A DNA stretch of 64,000 bases from Lactobacillales bacterium (GCA_031261705.1 JAISJD010000008.1:62001-126000), one strand, 5' to 3'. Shown: positions 37,355-46,946, counted from the first letter of the stretch. Numbers and translations are program-made. Notes: generated by a model from the sequence alone, not told the origin.

Positions 37355-37377
37355 AAGTCGAGGAAGTTCCCCGACTT
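37355..37377 (-). terminator. Terminator between pstS and the Nudix gene
   Basis: AAGTCGGGGAA and TTCCTCGACTT (minus strand) form a compact stem followed by TTTTTG. Partial read-through would explain a higher level of PstS than of the permease subunits. Confidence 0.8.
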
Positions 37378-37383
37378 AAACTT

Positions 37384-38238
37384 CTATTTTTCGATATTAC
37401 CTTTCCAATCACGCTGCACCTCCATAGAAGAAACTGGAATGTAGCCTAACTGTTTGATGAGTGTTTCTTGAATTTTATCGCTCATCATATATTCTAGAAA
37501 ATCTTTTGTAAGTGATGAGGGCTTTCCTTTTGTATACATATGTTCATACGACCAAATTTGCCATTTGTTTTCTTGAACATTTTTATCCGTTGGTTGCACA
37601 TGATCAATACTTAGAACTATTAAATCATCCGTTACATAAGAAAACGCTAGATAGCTGATTGCTCCAGGTGTTTCTTGCACGATTTGTCGCACCATACCAG
37701 AAGAATCTTGCTCTTGTGCTTGTTTAGCAGTTTTTCCCTCTAGCACCCATTTTTCAAAGGTGGCACGTGTTCCAGAGCCAGCTGCACGGTTTAATAGAAC
37801 AATTTCTTGATTTTTTCCGCCGACTTGTTTCCAGTTCGTAATCTTCCCAAGAAAAATATCGCGAAGCTGAACCATGGAAACGTTTGTTACTCCAGCATCC
37901 TTATTCACTATTGAGGTAATTCCCACAACGGCTACTCGGTGGTCAACTAATTTTGACGCGTCAATTCCTTGTTTTTCTTCTGCAAATAAATCGGAGTTCC
38001 CAATTTCTACTGCTCCTGCTTGCACTTGAGAAAGTCCTGTTCCAGAGCCTCCGCCCTGCACATTAATGAACCGTCCCGGATTTGCACTACTATAATTTTC
38101 TCCTGCACTTTCAACAAGTGGTTGTAAGGCGGATGAACCGACAGCCGTAATAGACTCCCCTTTGTCTATCCATTTTGTACATCCTGTAAGTAAAACTGCT
38201 GCACTTAGCGCAAACAATAAAACTAATTTTTTCTTCAT
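37384..38238 (-). CDS. pstS: Phosphate ABC transporter substrate-binding lipoprotein PstS
   Basis: The extracellular phosphate receptor. I chose ATG 38238 (284 residues) because GAGGAG is about nine bases upstream and it gives a clean lipoprotein signal peptide: MKKKLVLLF, hydrophobic core, lipobox LLTGC. The phosphate-binding pattern (GSSALQPL, GGGSGTGLSQ, and later RAAGSGTRATFEKW) is clear. The first gene of the phosphate cluster, it is followed by a terminator and then Nudix-pstCABB-phoU. Confidence 0.95.
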   Translation of the reverse strand: MKKKLVLLFALSAAVLLTGCTKWIDKGESITAVGSSALQPLVESAGENYSSANPGRFINVQGGGSGTGLSQVQAGAVEIGNSDLFAEEKQGIDASKLVDHRVAVVGITSIVNKDAGVTNVSMVQLRDIFLGKITNWKQVGGKNQEIVLLNRAAGSGTRATFEKWVLEGKTAKQAQEQDSSGMVRQIVQETPGAISYLAFSYVTDDLIVLSIDHVQPTDKNVQENKWQIWSYEHMYTKGKPSSLTKDFLEYMMSDKIQETLIKQLGYIPVSSMEVQRDWKGNIEK

Positions 38239-38293
38239 GACCATTCTCCTCGTAAAAGTTAAGTGAAACCCTTCAGAAATCATGTGAATAAGC

Positions 38294-38335
38294 AAAATCA
38301 GATTAAGACATTTTATCTCTCACAATTCTGATTTT
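38294..38335 (-). other. Inverted repeat upstream of pstS
   Basis: AAAATCAGA and TCTGATTTT are separated by 24 bases, 56 bases before the pstS start. It could form a leader stem-loop. No T-run follows on the minus strand, so it is not a plain terminator. Confidence 0.35.
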
Positions 38336-38438
38336 CTTCTATGTCATTTCACCCACTAGACTATCATTACATATAATAGCTCCTAACCATTCTAACATTT
38401 CAAATAGACGCTCGGCAACTCATTTTATCAAAAAAAGA

Positions 38439-38462
38439 CAGGCGCTATTTTTCTAGTGCCTG
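38439..38462 (-). terminator. Intrinsic terminator of cls
   Basis: CAGGCACTA and TAGCGCCTG (minus strand) with an AAAAA-rich loop, followed by TCTTTTTTT. Confidence 0.85.
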
Positions 38463-38471
38463 CCTGAAACT

Positions 38472-39944
38472 TTATAATAGTGGTGAAATCAATCGCGCTA
38501 AGCTTTCTTTAAACTTAATCACTCTTGAACGATTTTCATAAATTTCTTTCGTTAACGGCTTGCAATCTTTGGTATCCAAGTAAAACGCATGACGCACTTT
38601 TTCTGAAAACTCTGAGTCATAAACCACCGTGTTCACCTCAAAATCCAGTGTAAAGGAACGATTATCAATATTTGCCGAACCAATACTCGTAATTCCTCCG
38701 TCAATCACCATTGTTTTCGCATGGATAAAACCTTTTTCATACGTTTCAATCGTTGCCCCATAATCAAGAAGCTCCGCTGCAAAGGAATATGTCGCCCAGT
38801 AGACAAGCATATGGTCTGGCTTATTCGGTATTTGCATGCGAACCTTAATGCCCCCCATTAGCGCAGATTTTAGCGCCTCATGAATGGACTCATCAGGAAT
38901 GTAATAAGGTGTTTGAATCAAGATTTCTTTTTTCGCCATATTAATCATTTTCAGATAAGTCATCTTGATTTGTTCTTGATCGCTATCCGGCCCACTCGTC
39001 ACCACCTGAAGCTGCTTATTTCCTTTTACACGAACAGGAGGAAAATAATTGGCAGGGTGTTTAATTTCATTGGTATGTTGAGAGTTCCAGTCCATAATAA
39101 ATCTATTTTGAAGGGAATAAACGCCCTCACCCGTCATCCGAATGTGGTTGTCCCGCCAGTAGCCAAATTTCTTCACTATACCAAGATATTCGTCCCCCAC
39201 ATTGAACCCACCGGTATAACCAATTTCTCCATCAATCACGACAATCTTCCGGTGATTCCGATAATTTAAACGCGGATTAATCCATGGTAAAAATAATGGA
39301 AAAAAGAAAACAACCTGCCCACCTGCTTCTCTAAGCTCCTTGAAATCTTTAATTTTCACTCCATTAGACCCCCATGCGTCTAATAGCACTCTGACCTTTA
39401 CTCCACGCTTAGCTGCCCCAAGTAATGCTTGATAAACCTCAGTGCCAAGGTTGTCTTTCCGAAAAATATAATACTCAAAATTGATATGTTCTTTTGCCTC
39501 TTTGATATCCTTGATTAACGCATCAAATTTTTGGCGCCCATCGGTGAATAATTGCAAGGTAGCGTTTTTAGCATAAATTGCTCCTTCATACATGGACAAC
39601 ATATAAATAAGCTGTCTTGGGTCAACCTCACCCGTTGGAGGATGTGGATAATTTCCTTTAAGAATTTCCTTTTTTTGCTCCTCTAGCTCGTCATGAAGTC
39701 CAATCTTGCTTTGCATTTTTAAATCAAATAAGCGGACACGACTGATTCCTCGACCAAGAAACAAATATAAAATAAAGCCGACAACTGGTAAAAAGATTAA
39801 GACGAGTAGCCACGCCCAAGTGCTTGATGTTTGTTTTCGTTCTCGAAAAACGATGATAATACTAAGTAATACATCTAAAATAATAATAATTAAGTAAACA
39901 TTTTCCATAAATAACCGAGCAATCGCTTCTAACGTTTCTCTCAT
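38472..39944 (-). CDS. cls: Cardiolipin synthase
   Basis: A membrane phospholipase-D-family enzyme that joins two phosphatidylglycerols to make cardiolipin. The 490 residues have two N-terminal membrane helices (about 12-32 and 40-60). The two HKD active-site motifs are HRKIVVIDG (His231) and HAKTMVIDG (His408). AGAGGTG precedes the ATG. It lies between pstS and lrgAB, where related enterococci, as I recall, have pst directly followed by ftsX. Confidence 0.95.
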   Translation of the reverse strand: MRETLEAIARLFMENVYLIIIILDVLLSIIIVFRERKQTSSTWAWLLVLIFLPVVGFILYLFLGRGISRVRLFDLKMQSKIGLHDELEEQKKEILKGNYPHPPTGEVDPRQLIYMLSMYEGAIYAKNATLQLFTDGRQKFDALIKDIKEAKEHINFEYYIFRKDNLGTEVYQALLGAAKRGVKVRVLLDAWGSNGVKIKDFKELREAGGQVVFFFPLFLPWINPRLNYRNHRKIVVIDGEIGYTGGFNVGDEYLGIVKKFGYWRDNHIRMTGEGVYSLQNRFIMDWNSQHTNEIKHPANYFPPVRVKGNKQLQVVTSGPDSDQEQIKMTYLKMINMAKKEILIQTPYYIPDESIHEALKSALMGGIKVRMQIPNKPDHMLVYWATYSFAAELLDYGATIETYEKGFIHAKTMVIDGGITSIGSANIDNRSFTLDFEVNTVVYDSEFSEKVRHAFYLDTKDCKPLTKEIYENRSRVIKFKESLARLISPLL

Positions 39945-40049
39945 CTCTTTTCACCTCTTCTAATCACAAATAACAATGGATATTTCCCCCTTTTAAACAT
40001 AGCAAAAACAAAAATGACAATCAAGGAAAGACACCTAATTGCCAAAAAA

Positions 40050-40751
40050 CTAGCTCCCTAAAATAACTTGAGCCGCAATCGGTGCAAAAATGACATACAT
40101 TATCCCTGTGACACCAATAGAAAGACCCGCCATTGCGCCCTCCACACGGCCAATTTCCATTGCTTTTCCTGTCCCAATCGCATGTCCCGTGGCACCCAAA
40201 GCAATTCCCTTTGCTACTGGGTCGTCAATATGAAACCATTTCAATAACTCAGCGCCAATCACTGAAGTTAAAATCCCAGTTGCCACTACCACAACCAAAG
40301 TAATCGTTAGGACTCCGTGCATTTTTTCGCTAATCCCAATCGCCATTGCGGTAGTCACTGACTTAGGAAAAATAGATAAGGCGACAACCTGTTTCAAACC
40401 AAATGCTTTTGCAAGCAATGCCGTAATCACCGTATTAATAATTGTGCCAATCCCAATTCCTAAAATAATTGAACGTGCATGGTGCTTCATTAGGTGAAAG
40501 GTTTTATAAAGTGGAATTCCAAGAGCAACTGTTGACGGAGCAATCAATGTATTGAGATAGCTTCCTCCTTGATAATAATCTTTATAAGAAATTCCAGTCA
40601 CTTTTAAAATCAAAATAATTGCTATGGTTGCAACCAAAAGGGGTGTTGCCCAAGGTTTTGGAAAACGTTCATACAGACGAACCCCTAACAGATAAATAAA
40701 AATAGATAAAATCAACCCGAAAAGCGGATTACTCGTCAATTGATGAAGCAT
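40050..40751 (-). CDS. lrgB: LrgB/CidB family antiholin-like membrane protein
   Basis: A 233-residue protein with about six membrane helices. The LrgB signature regions are ALGIPLYKTF and GATGHAIGTGKAMEIGRVEG. The LrgAB system affects murein hydrolase activity and, in streptococci and Bacillus, pyruvate uptake. The gene overlaps the end of lrgA by 23 bases. GGGAGG is nine bases before its ATG. I cannot separate Lrg from Cid by sequence. Confidence 0.85.
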   Translation of the reverse strand: MLHQLTSNPLFGLILSIFIYLLGVRLYERFPKPWATPLLVATIAIILILKVTGISYKDYYQGGSYLNTLIAPSTVALGIPLYKTFHLMKHHARSIILGIGIGTIINTVITALLAKAFGLKQVVALSIFPKSVTTAMAIGISEKMHGVLTITLVVVVATGILTSVIGAELLKWFHIDDPVAKGIALGATGHAIGTGKAMEIGRVEGAMAGLSIGVTGIMYVIFAPIAAQVILGS

Positions 40752-41157
40752 GAGCCGTTTCCTCCCTTACTTTTTTGTTACTCACATGACCCACAGAATC
40801 CACGTAATCGCCCTCAAAACGTCCCTTGATGAATTGAACCAGACGACCAATGACCAACACATTCACCACTAAAGTGACGAGCACAATTATAGCAAGTTGC
40901 CACCAAACCTTCACAATCATAGAAAAATGCGCCATAATACCCACTCCAGCAGGTAAAAACAAAATCGTCATATTTCCAAGTAAAAACTCGCCTACTTCTT
41001 TTACATCGTCAACTTTAATCAGCTTAAACTCTAATGTTAAAAAGAGTAGGAGCATACCGATAATACTCCCCGGAAAAGGCAAGTGAAACACGGTTGACAA
41101 GACCTCTCCCGCAAATGAAAAAATCAAAATCAGCACCAATTGTCGATAAATCTTCAT
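40729..41157 (-). CDS. lrgA: LrgA/CidA family holin-like membrane protein
   Basis: A 142-residue holin-like protein with four membrane helices and a basic, then acidic, C-terminal tail. I chose ATG 41157 (MKIYRQLVLI) because AAGGA is seven or eight bases upstream; the long frame begins 22 codons earlier. The family core FPGSIIGMLLLFL is present. It is co-transcribed with lrgB. No LytSR-type two-component gene is adjacent in this window. Confidence 0.85.
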   Translation of the reverse strand: MKIYRQLVLILIFSFAGEVLSTVFHLPFPGSIIGMLLLFLTLEFKLIKVDDVKEVGEFLLGNMTILFLPAGVGIMAHFSMIVKVWWQLAIIVLVTLVVNVLVIGRLVQFIKGRFEGDYVDSVGHVSNKKVREETAHASSIDE

Positions 41158-41269
41158 AAAATTGTCCTTCTTTAAAAAAATGATTATGCTTGTCATTTTA
41201 TCATGTTTTTTAATTTTTTTCACTGAAAGTTTCTTGAAATTTCACACACTCTTTTTACTCAAAAAAATA

Positions 41270-41291
41270 CAGCTCTCAATGAAGAGAACTG
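41270..41291 (-). terminator. Intrinsic terminator of ftsEX
   Basis: CAGTTCTC and GAGAGCTG (minus strand) with loop TTCATT, followed by TATTTTTTT. Confidence 0.85.
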
Positions 41292-41306
41292 CCTAAACTT
41301 TTTCAA

Positions 41307-42191
41307 TTAAACTTTTAAGAAGCGGCGCATAGAGATAATTGACCCTAAGGAACCAATCACTACTCCAATCACTACTAGTGCGGTACCGACCATTGGAACA
41401 AACTGGGCTGGTGGAAGCAAGGAAAGATTAGAGGTTAGTAAAGCTGGGTTGGCAAGTAAGTAAACCTGTCTATACCCAAATATCAAGACAAGAACTGGAA
41501 TAATTGAACCAATCAAGCCAATCCAAGCTCCTTCTAAGAAGAACGGCCAACGGATGAAGCCATTTTTCGCACCCACTAAACGCATGATTTGAATTTCTCT
41601 TTGACGAGAGAGAATGGTGATACGAATGGTATTACTAATCAAGAACATTGCGACAAACAATAGTAAAATGGTGCCACCGAGTCCCCATGTTTTAATATTG
41701 CCAGCAATTTTGAAGATTTTATCTGAGTTTTTACCGCCGTAATCAGCCTTAAAGACGTGTGGCATTTCACTAATTTTTCCCGCTACCTTTTTCGTTTGGC
41801 TTGGACTTGTTGTGCTTACAATATACACATCATACAAGGGATTGCTATCGCCCTCAAAGAGCTTAAAGGCGGAACCCATCGTTTCTTGTATTTTATCTAA
41901 TTCCTCATCCTTACTTGAAAAAGTCACTTTTTCCACATTTGGAAGATCTTTTAAGTCGCTTTTTAACTGATCCATTTCTTCGGAGGTTGTGCCTATGTCA
42001 ACAAAGACATTGACGTTTACGTTATTCTCAATATCTGTTGCAAGTTTAGTCGTATTCATGATAACCCCTAGGAAAACACCCACTAATACTAAGGTAATCG
42101 TGACAGCCGAAGTAGATGCTACCGTCATCCAGCCATTCCGCTTTAAACTTTTTATACTTTCAAAGAGATGTCTAAAGAAAGTTCTAATCAT
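41307..42191 (-). CDS. ftsX: Cell-division protein FtsX
   Basis: The membrane subunit of the FtsEX complex, which controls peptidoglycan hydrolases at the septum. I chose ATG 42191 (294 residues), which overlaps the ftsE stop by eight bases. One N-terminal helix (about 20-45), a large extracellular loop, then three helices with the cytoplasmic segment RQREIQIMRLVGAKNGFIRWPF are typical. Confidence 0.94.
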   Translation of the reverse strand: MIRTFFRHLFESIKSLKRNGWMTVASTSAVTITLVLVGVFLGVIMNTTKLATDIENNVNVNVFVDIGTTSEEMDQLKSDLKDLPNVEKVTFSSKDEELDKIQETMGSAFKLFEGDSNPLYDVYIVSTTSPSQTKKVAGKISEMPHVFKADYGGKNSDKIFKIAGNIKTWGLGGTILLLFVAMFLISNTIRITILSRQREIQIMRLVGAKNGFIRWPFFLEGAWIGLIGSIIPVLVLIFGYRQVYLLANPALLTSNLSLLPPAQFVPMVGTALVVIGVVIGSLGSIISMRRFLKV

Positions 42192-42876
42192 CGTAACCGT
42201 ATTCTCCTTCCATCTGGTCTCGAATAATCCGTCCGTTTTCGACCGCAATTACTCGATGACGCAATGTATTTACGATTTGGCTATTATGTGTCGCCATTAC
42301 CACTGTTGTTCCTTGCATGTTAATGCGTTCTAGTAAATTCATGATTTCCCAAGAATTTTCTGGATCAAGGTTCCCAGTCGGTTCATCTGCGATTAACACT
42401 TTAGGCGTATTGACAATTGCCCGAGCAATCGCCACCCGTTGTTGTTCCCCACCTGATAGCTCACTTGGGAAAACACGCACCTTATGCTTCAGGCCAACAA
42501 GATCTAAAACTTCCATGACACGTTTTTTAATATCACGTGGTTTTCGTCCGATAACCTGCATAGCATACGCCACATTTTCGTAGACCGTTTTCTTTGATAG
42601 TAGCTTATAATCTTGGAAAACTACTCCAATTTCACGACGCAACAGTGGTACTTCGCGATTTTTAATCTTTAACAAGTCCCACCCTGCTACAGTTAAGTGA
42701 CCTTTTGTGGCTTTTTCTTCTCGATACATTAATTTAATAAACGTTGATTTCCCCGCACCTGACGGACCAACTACATAAACAAATTCACCTTGATCGATTT
42801 CAATGGAAAGATTCCGAATAGCCGTTGTCCCATTGGAATATTTCTTCATGACATCTTTCATTTCAATCATTGGCAT
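42184..42876 (-). CDS. ftsE: Cell-division ATP-binding protein FtsE
   Basis: The cytoplasmic ATPase of FtsEX. I chose ATG 42876 (230 residues, MPMIEMKDV) because GGAGG is six bases upstream. Walker A GPSGAGKST, LSGGEQQRVAIARA, LIADEPTGNLDP and the H-loop MATHN are all present. The gene follows prfB, as in related genomes. Confidence 0.95.
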   Translation of the reverse strand: MPMIEMKDVMKKYSNGTTAIRNLSIEIDQGEFVYVVGPSGAGKSTFIKLMYREEKATKGHLTVAGWDLLKIKNREVPLLRREIGVVFQDYKLLSKKTVYENVAYAMQVIGRKPRDIKKRVMEVLDLVGLKHKVRVFPSELSGGEQQRVAIARAIVNTPKVLIADEPTGNLDPENSWEIMNLLERINMQGTTVVMATHNSQIVNTLRHRVIAVENGRIIRDQMEGEYGYDD

Positions 42877-42994
42877 GGTTTTCCTCCAATTTCCGATAGT
42901 CAAAGCTATCTTAATACTCAATTCTAGTCATTATAACATTTTATTGTTGCATAACTTTTTCATAGCTTTACAGTTATATTTCAAAACAATACAA

Positions 42995-44099
42995 TTAGTC
43001 AATTAATTGTTGTTTGAGATACGCATCAATGAATCCGTCCAAATCGCCGTCCATTACCGCTTGTGCATTGCCAGTTTCATAATTTGTCCGGTGGTCTTTT
43101 ACCATGGAATAGGGATGAAAAACATACGAACGAATTTGTGAACCCCAACCGATTTCCATTTGTTCGCCACGTAAACTAGCCGCTTCCTGTGCTTTTTTGT
43201 CTAATTCCACTTGATACAGTTTTGCCCGTAACATGCCCATTGCTTGCTCACGGTTTTTTAGTTGCGAACGCTGTGCTTGGCTGGAAACGACAATTCCTGT
43301 TGGAAGATGTGTAATCCGAACGGCAGACTCAGTTTTATTAATATGTTGCCCACCAGCGCCACTGGCACGGTAAGTATCCACCTTCAAATCATCTGGATTA
43401 ATATCAACCTCGACTGTGTCATCAAGCTCAGGCATTATATCTACTGAAGCAAAGGAAGTATGTCTACGATTAGCTGAATCAAACGGAGAAATGCGGACTA
43501 AGCGATGCACGCCTTTTTCAGAACGTAAGTAACCAAATGCGTTATGTCCTTTAATCAGTAAAGTGACGCTCTTAATTCCCGCTTCATCACCTGCGAGATA
43601 ATCTAAAGTTTCCACACCAAAACCGTGCTTTTCTGCCCAACGAGTGTACATTCGTAATAGCATGCTCCCCCAGTCCTGTGATTCAGTCCCACCAGCGCCG
43701 GGATGAATTTCTAATATCGCATTATTACTATCATAAGGTTCATCAAGTAGTAAACTAAGCTCATAATCTGAAAGCTCTTCCATCAATTTTTCAAGACGAG
43801 TTTCGAGTTCTTCTTCTAAAACTGGATCATATTCTTCCTGCTGCATTTCAAGCATAAGCTCTAATTCGTCAAACTCATCTGCAATCTCGTGAAATGACTG
43901 ATAAACTGCTTTTAGCGCATTCGTTTCGTCAATCACCTTTTGAGCACCCTTTGCGTCATCCCAAAAGCCCGGTTCTCCCATACGATTTTCTCGTTCTGCT
44001 ATGTCTTCCTCCAGTTGGTCTAAGTCAAAGAGACCTCCTAAAGCTATTGATAGACGTATTAAACGTGTCGAGGAGATTTCTTACCTCAGCAATTTCCAT
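42995..44099 (-). CDS. prfB: Peptide chain release factor 2 with programmed +1 frameshift
   Basis: RF2 recognises UGA and UAA stop codons. Frame 0 starts at ATG 44099 (GAGGG seven bases upstream), encodes 24 residues ending in SFRRSL and meets TGA at 44027-44025. The preceding slip codon CTT (44030-44028) and the internal Shine-Dalgarno AGGAGG (44039-44034) form the classical +1 frameshift signal. The +1 frame then runs DLDQLEED to 42995, giving 367 residues in total. The SPF-type tripeptide region and [10 protein letters not shown] (the GGQ catalytic motif) are present. The frameshift is autoregulatory, not a mutation. Confidence 0.96.
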
Positions 44100-44230
44100 G
44101 ATAATTCCCTCTTTTTCATAAATTTTCTTTCACACTTCCACATAGTAGCATAAATGTTTCTATTCTTCACTAAAAACAGCAAGTATTCTATTTCTTTAAT
44201 AAAAAAATAAGCCGTCTAAAACCAAGGAAA

Positions 44231-44254
44231 GAGGCGAGAAATACTTCTCCCCTC
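44231..44254 (-). terminator. Possible terminator after the 111-residue unknown gene
   Basis: GAGGGGAGAA and TTCTCGCCTC (minus strand) pair with one mismatch around the stop codon. A T-run comes only about 15 bases later (TTATTTTTTT), so it is a weak candidate. Confidence 0.35.
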
Positions 44255-44588
44255 ATAATTCTTCGATTAATACTCCATACAAATTACTATAAATTTCCAT
44301 TTGTTTTGCAATTCGCCGAATATAAATTGCTTGTTCGATTGGTGAATTGTCTTCCTCACGAACAATTTTCATCCCATTACCAATAGATATATTCAGCTCG
44401 TGTAAATGACGGTGCAAGGCTTCCTCATTTGTTTCAGCAACTTGCTCATACTCTCTTAATGTCTGCATAGACTCTTTAATTGTCCACTCGTCCGTATGTG
44501 CCACCTGGACATTTACACGTTCTAATGGATATTGAATTTCTAACATTTCATTCAATACTAGCAATGCCTCTTGCGTGACTGTTCCCAT
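44253..44588 (-). CDS. Hypothetical protein, 111 residues
   Basis: A soluble, acidic, predominantly helical protein I do not recognise. It has no signal peptide, membrane segment or cysteine motif, and a glutamate-rich middle (about 36-62). GAGAGGAATG lies before ATG 44588. It lies between an Mga-like regulator gene and prfB, on the same strand as both, in a stretch that interrupts the usual prfB-secA neighbourhood. Confidence 0.65.
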   Translation of the reverse strand: MGTVTQEALLVLNEMLEIQYPLERVNVQVAHTDEWTIKESMQTLREYEQVAETNEEALHRHLHELNISIGNGMKIVREEDNSPIEQAIYIRRIAKQMEIYSNLYGVLIEEL

Positions 44589-44657
44589 AGCTCTTCATTC
44601 CTCTCACTTACAGAAAATTATAATTCATAAACTTTCCTTTTGAAAAACATTTTGCTT

Positions 44658-46169
44658 CTATTCTGTCAATTGGCTAACCTGTTGAGATTTTTTGATAAAT
44701 TGATGATGCAGCGCCTGATAAAGACGATACATTTCTTTTTCACCAAAACCAATGTCCCATAGATAAGTATTCAGAGTGGGAAATTCTTCTCTTAAAGCCG
44801 AAGTTGAGTGAATCACCACATCATAGGTCGCCCATTGAAACGGATTAAACTCCTCAAGCTCGATAAAATTCAAACGATTTAAAAATAGGCGTAAATTATG
44901 CTGTAATACTGGGTTTCGCTCTAACGCAATTCCAATCTTCAACCTTTCTACTTCTCCTTTTGCCACGACGAAAGGAACAAGTAAATTCGTGTATCTTCGG
45001 ATAAGGTTTTCCTTTGCTTTCGACATTTTTTTATATCTCATTTCCCTAAAGAGACTTTCAAAAAAATCCTCAACCTTTTGATAAACTTCATAATACGCTC
45101 GTTGATTAAAGTGCATCGGTTCCGTTAAGATTTCAAAATCAGGAATCGGTCCATTAAAGCAGTAATAAGCATAGGCAATGTGAATCAAGTTTGCTTGTAA
45201 CATTTGTAAATCTTTTGTCGGAACTTCTTCACCGATGATTTCTTTTTTAGCAAAGAAGATAAATTTATTCGTCAATTCCATCACTGGATGGATGGGATGG
45301 AAACTTGAAAAAATAAATAATGTCTGCTTGATACACGTATCATTCTCGTTCGAGTAATAATGCAAGAAAAAGGTTAAAAAGTACCAGTAATAAAGTTCAT
45401 TTTTTTGCTCTTCTGCATTCTTAAATTTGAATTTATAGATTATCTCACTGTCAAACACTGGGTATTCATCAAAAACTTGATTCCATTCACGCTTGCCCGA
45501 ACAGATTTTTCCAGACTCAAGTCTTGCCAAAGAAACAGCAATTGTATTTTTTATCTGCTTACTACTCACATAGGAAATTTCTGTGTTGGAGACGTCCACG
45601 AACCGATGATATAACTGATCGACAAATTTCTCGTTCACTGATTTAGGATACTTCATGCCACGATAACCAATCCAAAACAAATAGCCCAAAATCAAACGTA
45701 TCAGCGCCTCATCCCCCACTAAGCCAAGAGGAGTATAACAAATGCGAATCCCGTAGTCTTTGAAAAATTCAATCAAATTAGCTAATTTACGATATAAGGT
45801 AGAGCGTCCTATATTATTTAATTCACAATACTCCTCAACAGTGTAGGTTTCACCAGAAAGAATATCATTTAATACTTTAAAGGGTAATGAATCTTGCAAA
45901 AGATAGCAGCGATAAGCATCTAATTTTTTCATTTTTTCGTTCAGTAAGATTTTCCCATTCTTCTGTAAAATTGTTTCATGTCCCTCATCAATTTTTTTGA
46001 GATCCTCATCAATCTCCGTAAGTAGCTTAATCATCTGATGATAAGTCAAATTATGTAAATTTCCAAAGTGATTGACTTGATATTCACCAGAGCCATATGT
46101 AGAAAGTGTCCGGTATAATTCTAATTTGACTTGCGACGTATGATCAAACATTAAATAATCAAAATACAC
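44658..46169 (-). CDS. Mga/AtxA-like transcriptional regulator
   Basis: A 503-residue regulator with the Mga architecture: an N-terminal winged-helix region, a second helix-turn-helix near 108-130 (YTVEEYCELNNIGRSTLYRKL), then PRD-like helical domains and a C-terminal EIIB-like part. Members of this family control surface and virulence genes, and several respond to PTS phosphorylation. The target is unknown; the 111-residue gene downstream may be co-transcribed. A partial cre-like site lies upstream at 46341. Confidence 0.8.
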   Translation of the reverse strand: MYFDYLMFDHTSQVKLELYRTLSTYGSGEYQVNHFGNLHNLTYHQMIKLLTEIDEDLKKIDEGHETILQKNGKILLNEKMKKLDAYRCYLLQDSLPFKVLNDILSGETYTVEEYCELNNIGRSTLYRKLANLIEFFKDYGIRICYTPLGLVGDEALIRLILGYLFWIGYRGMKYPKSVNEKFVDQLYHRFVDVSNTEISYVSSKQIKNTIAVSLARLESGKICSGKREWNQVFDEYPVFDSEIIYKFKFKNAEEQKNELYYWYFLTFFLHYYSNENDTCIKQTLFIFSSFHPIHPVMELTNKFIFFAKKEIIGEEVPTKDLQMLQANLIHIAYAYYCFNGPIPDFEILTEPMHFNQRAYYEVYQKVEDFFESLFREMRYKKMSKAKENLIRRYTNLLVPFVVAKGEVERLKIGIALERNPVLQHNLRLFLNRLNFIELEEFNPFQWATYDVVIHSTSALREEFPTLNTYLWDIGFGEKEMYRLYQALHHQFIKKSQQVSQLTE

Positions 46170-46340
46170 GATAACTCCTCCATTCCATTACACTAAATAT
46201 TATAACATCTGAGCGAGAAAATGATAGATACAAAAACAGAGAAAATGCAACTTCATTTGGATAATAAAAGACATCTTTACCCCTCAATGACAGATTTTAA
46301 TAATATTTCCTGAAAATAGATTGAATTCGAGAAAATTACC

Positions 46341-46354
46341 ATGAAAACGTTTGA
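46341..46354 (+). promoter_or_regulatory. Weak cre-like site upstream of the Mga-like gene
   Basis: TGAAAACGTTTGAT matches the cre consensus in the first arm and core but ends AT instead of CA. It lies between the Mga-like gene and spx. Confidence 0.25.
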
Positions 46355-46412
46355 TAATGAAAGTTATTTTTCTGTTAGTTTCACCAATTTCTTTCTCCAA
46401 TAGATGAAAAAA

Positions 46413-46437
46413 GCCCCAGAGTTTAAAACTCCAAGGC
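46413..46437 (-). terminator. Intrinsic terminator of spx
   Basis: GCCTTGGAGTTT and AAACTCTGGGGC (minus strand) pair over 12 positions, three of them G-U, followed by TTTTTTC. Confidence 0.75.
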
Positions 46438-46450
46438 AGAAAAGTTTTTA

Positions 46451-46849
46451 TTAGAAGCCAGCCATCATTTGCGCATGGCGTAATTCTAGTTTACGAACAT
46501 TTCTTGGCAAGAATGCACGAATTTCATCTTCGTTAAAACCAATTTGTAGACGTTTTTCATCCATAATCATTGGACGACGTAGTAATGACGGATGTTTTTC
46601 CACTAACGCTAGTAATTCCGTTAAGGATAAATCATCCAAGTCTAGGTTTAATTTTTGGAAAACCTTTGAACGAGTAGAGATGATTTCATCGGTTCCCTCT
46701 AAGGATAAAGCCAAAATAGAGCGTAACTCATCAGACGTCATTGGGTTTGCCATCACATTGCGTTCTTTATATTCAATATCGTGGGTATCTAACCATGTTT
46801 TTGCCTTACGACAAGATGTGCAACTTGGTGAAATAAATAGTGTAATCAA
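46451..46849 (-). CDS. spx: Redox-responsive transcriptional regulator Spx
   Basis: Spx binds the RNA polymerase alpha subunit and redirects transcription under thiol stress. The 132 residues have an ArsC-like thioredoxin fold with the redox switch CTSC (residues 10-13) and the family segment RRPMIMDEKRLQIGFNEDEI. Levels are normally set by ClpXP proteolysis. It is monocistronic. It sits with the DAHP synthase and Mga-like genes in an apparent insertion between prfB and secA. Confidence 0.94.
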   Translation of the reverse strand: MITLFISPSCTSCRKAKTWLDTHDIEYKERNVMANPMTSDELRSILALSLEGTDEIISTRSKVFQKLNLDLDDLSLTELLALVEKHPSLLRRPMIMDEKRLQIGFNEDEIRAFLPRNVRKLELRHAQMMAGF

Positions 46850-46918
46850 GATTTTTTCTCCCCTTCTTCTTTACGAAAATCCATATGTAAACTGTCACAT
46901 TTACAATTCACTCAACCA

Positions 46919-46946
46919 ATGATAACAGAAAGTTACAAGAAATCAA
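46919..46946 (-). promoter_or_regulatory. Predicted spx promoter
   Basis: TTGATT, a 16-base spacer and TATCAT on the minus strand, about 70 bases before the spx ATG. Confidence 0.4.

Noticed and set aside
43981-44099. Frameshift mutation at the start of prfB
   Set aside because: The site has the full programmed-frameshift signal, so it is regulatory, not damage.
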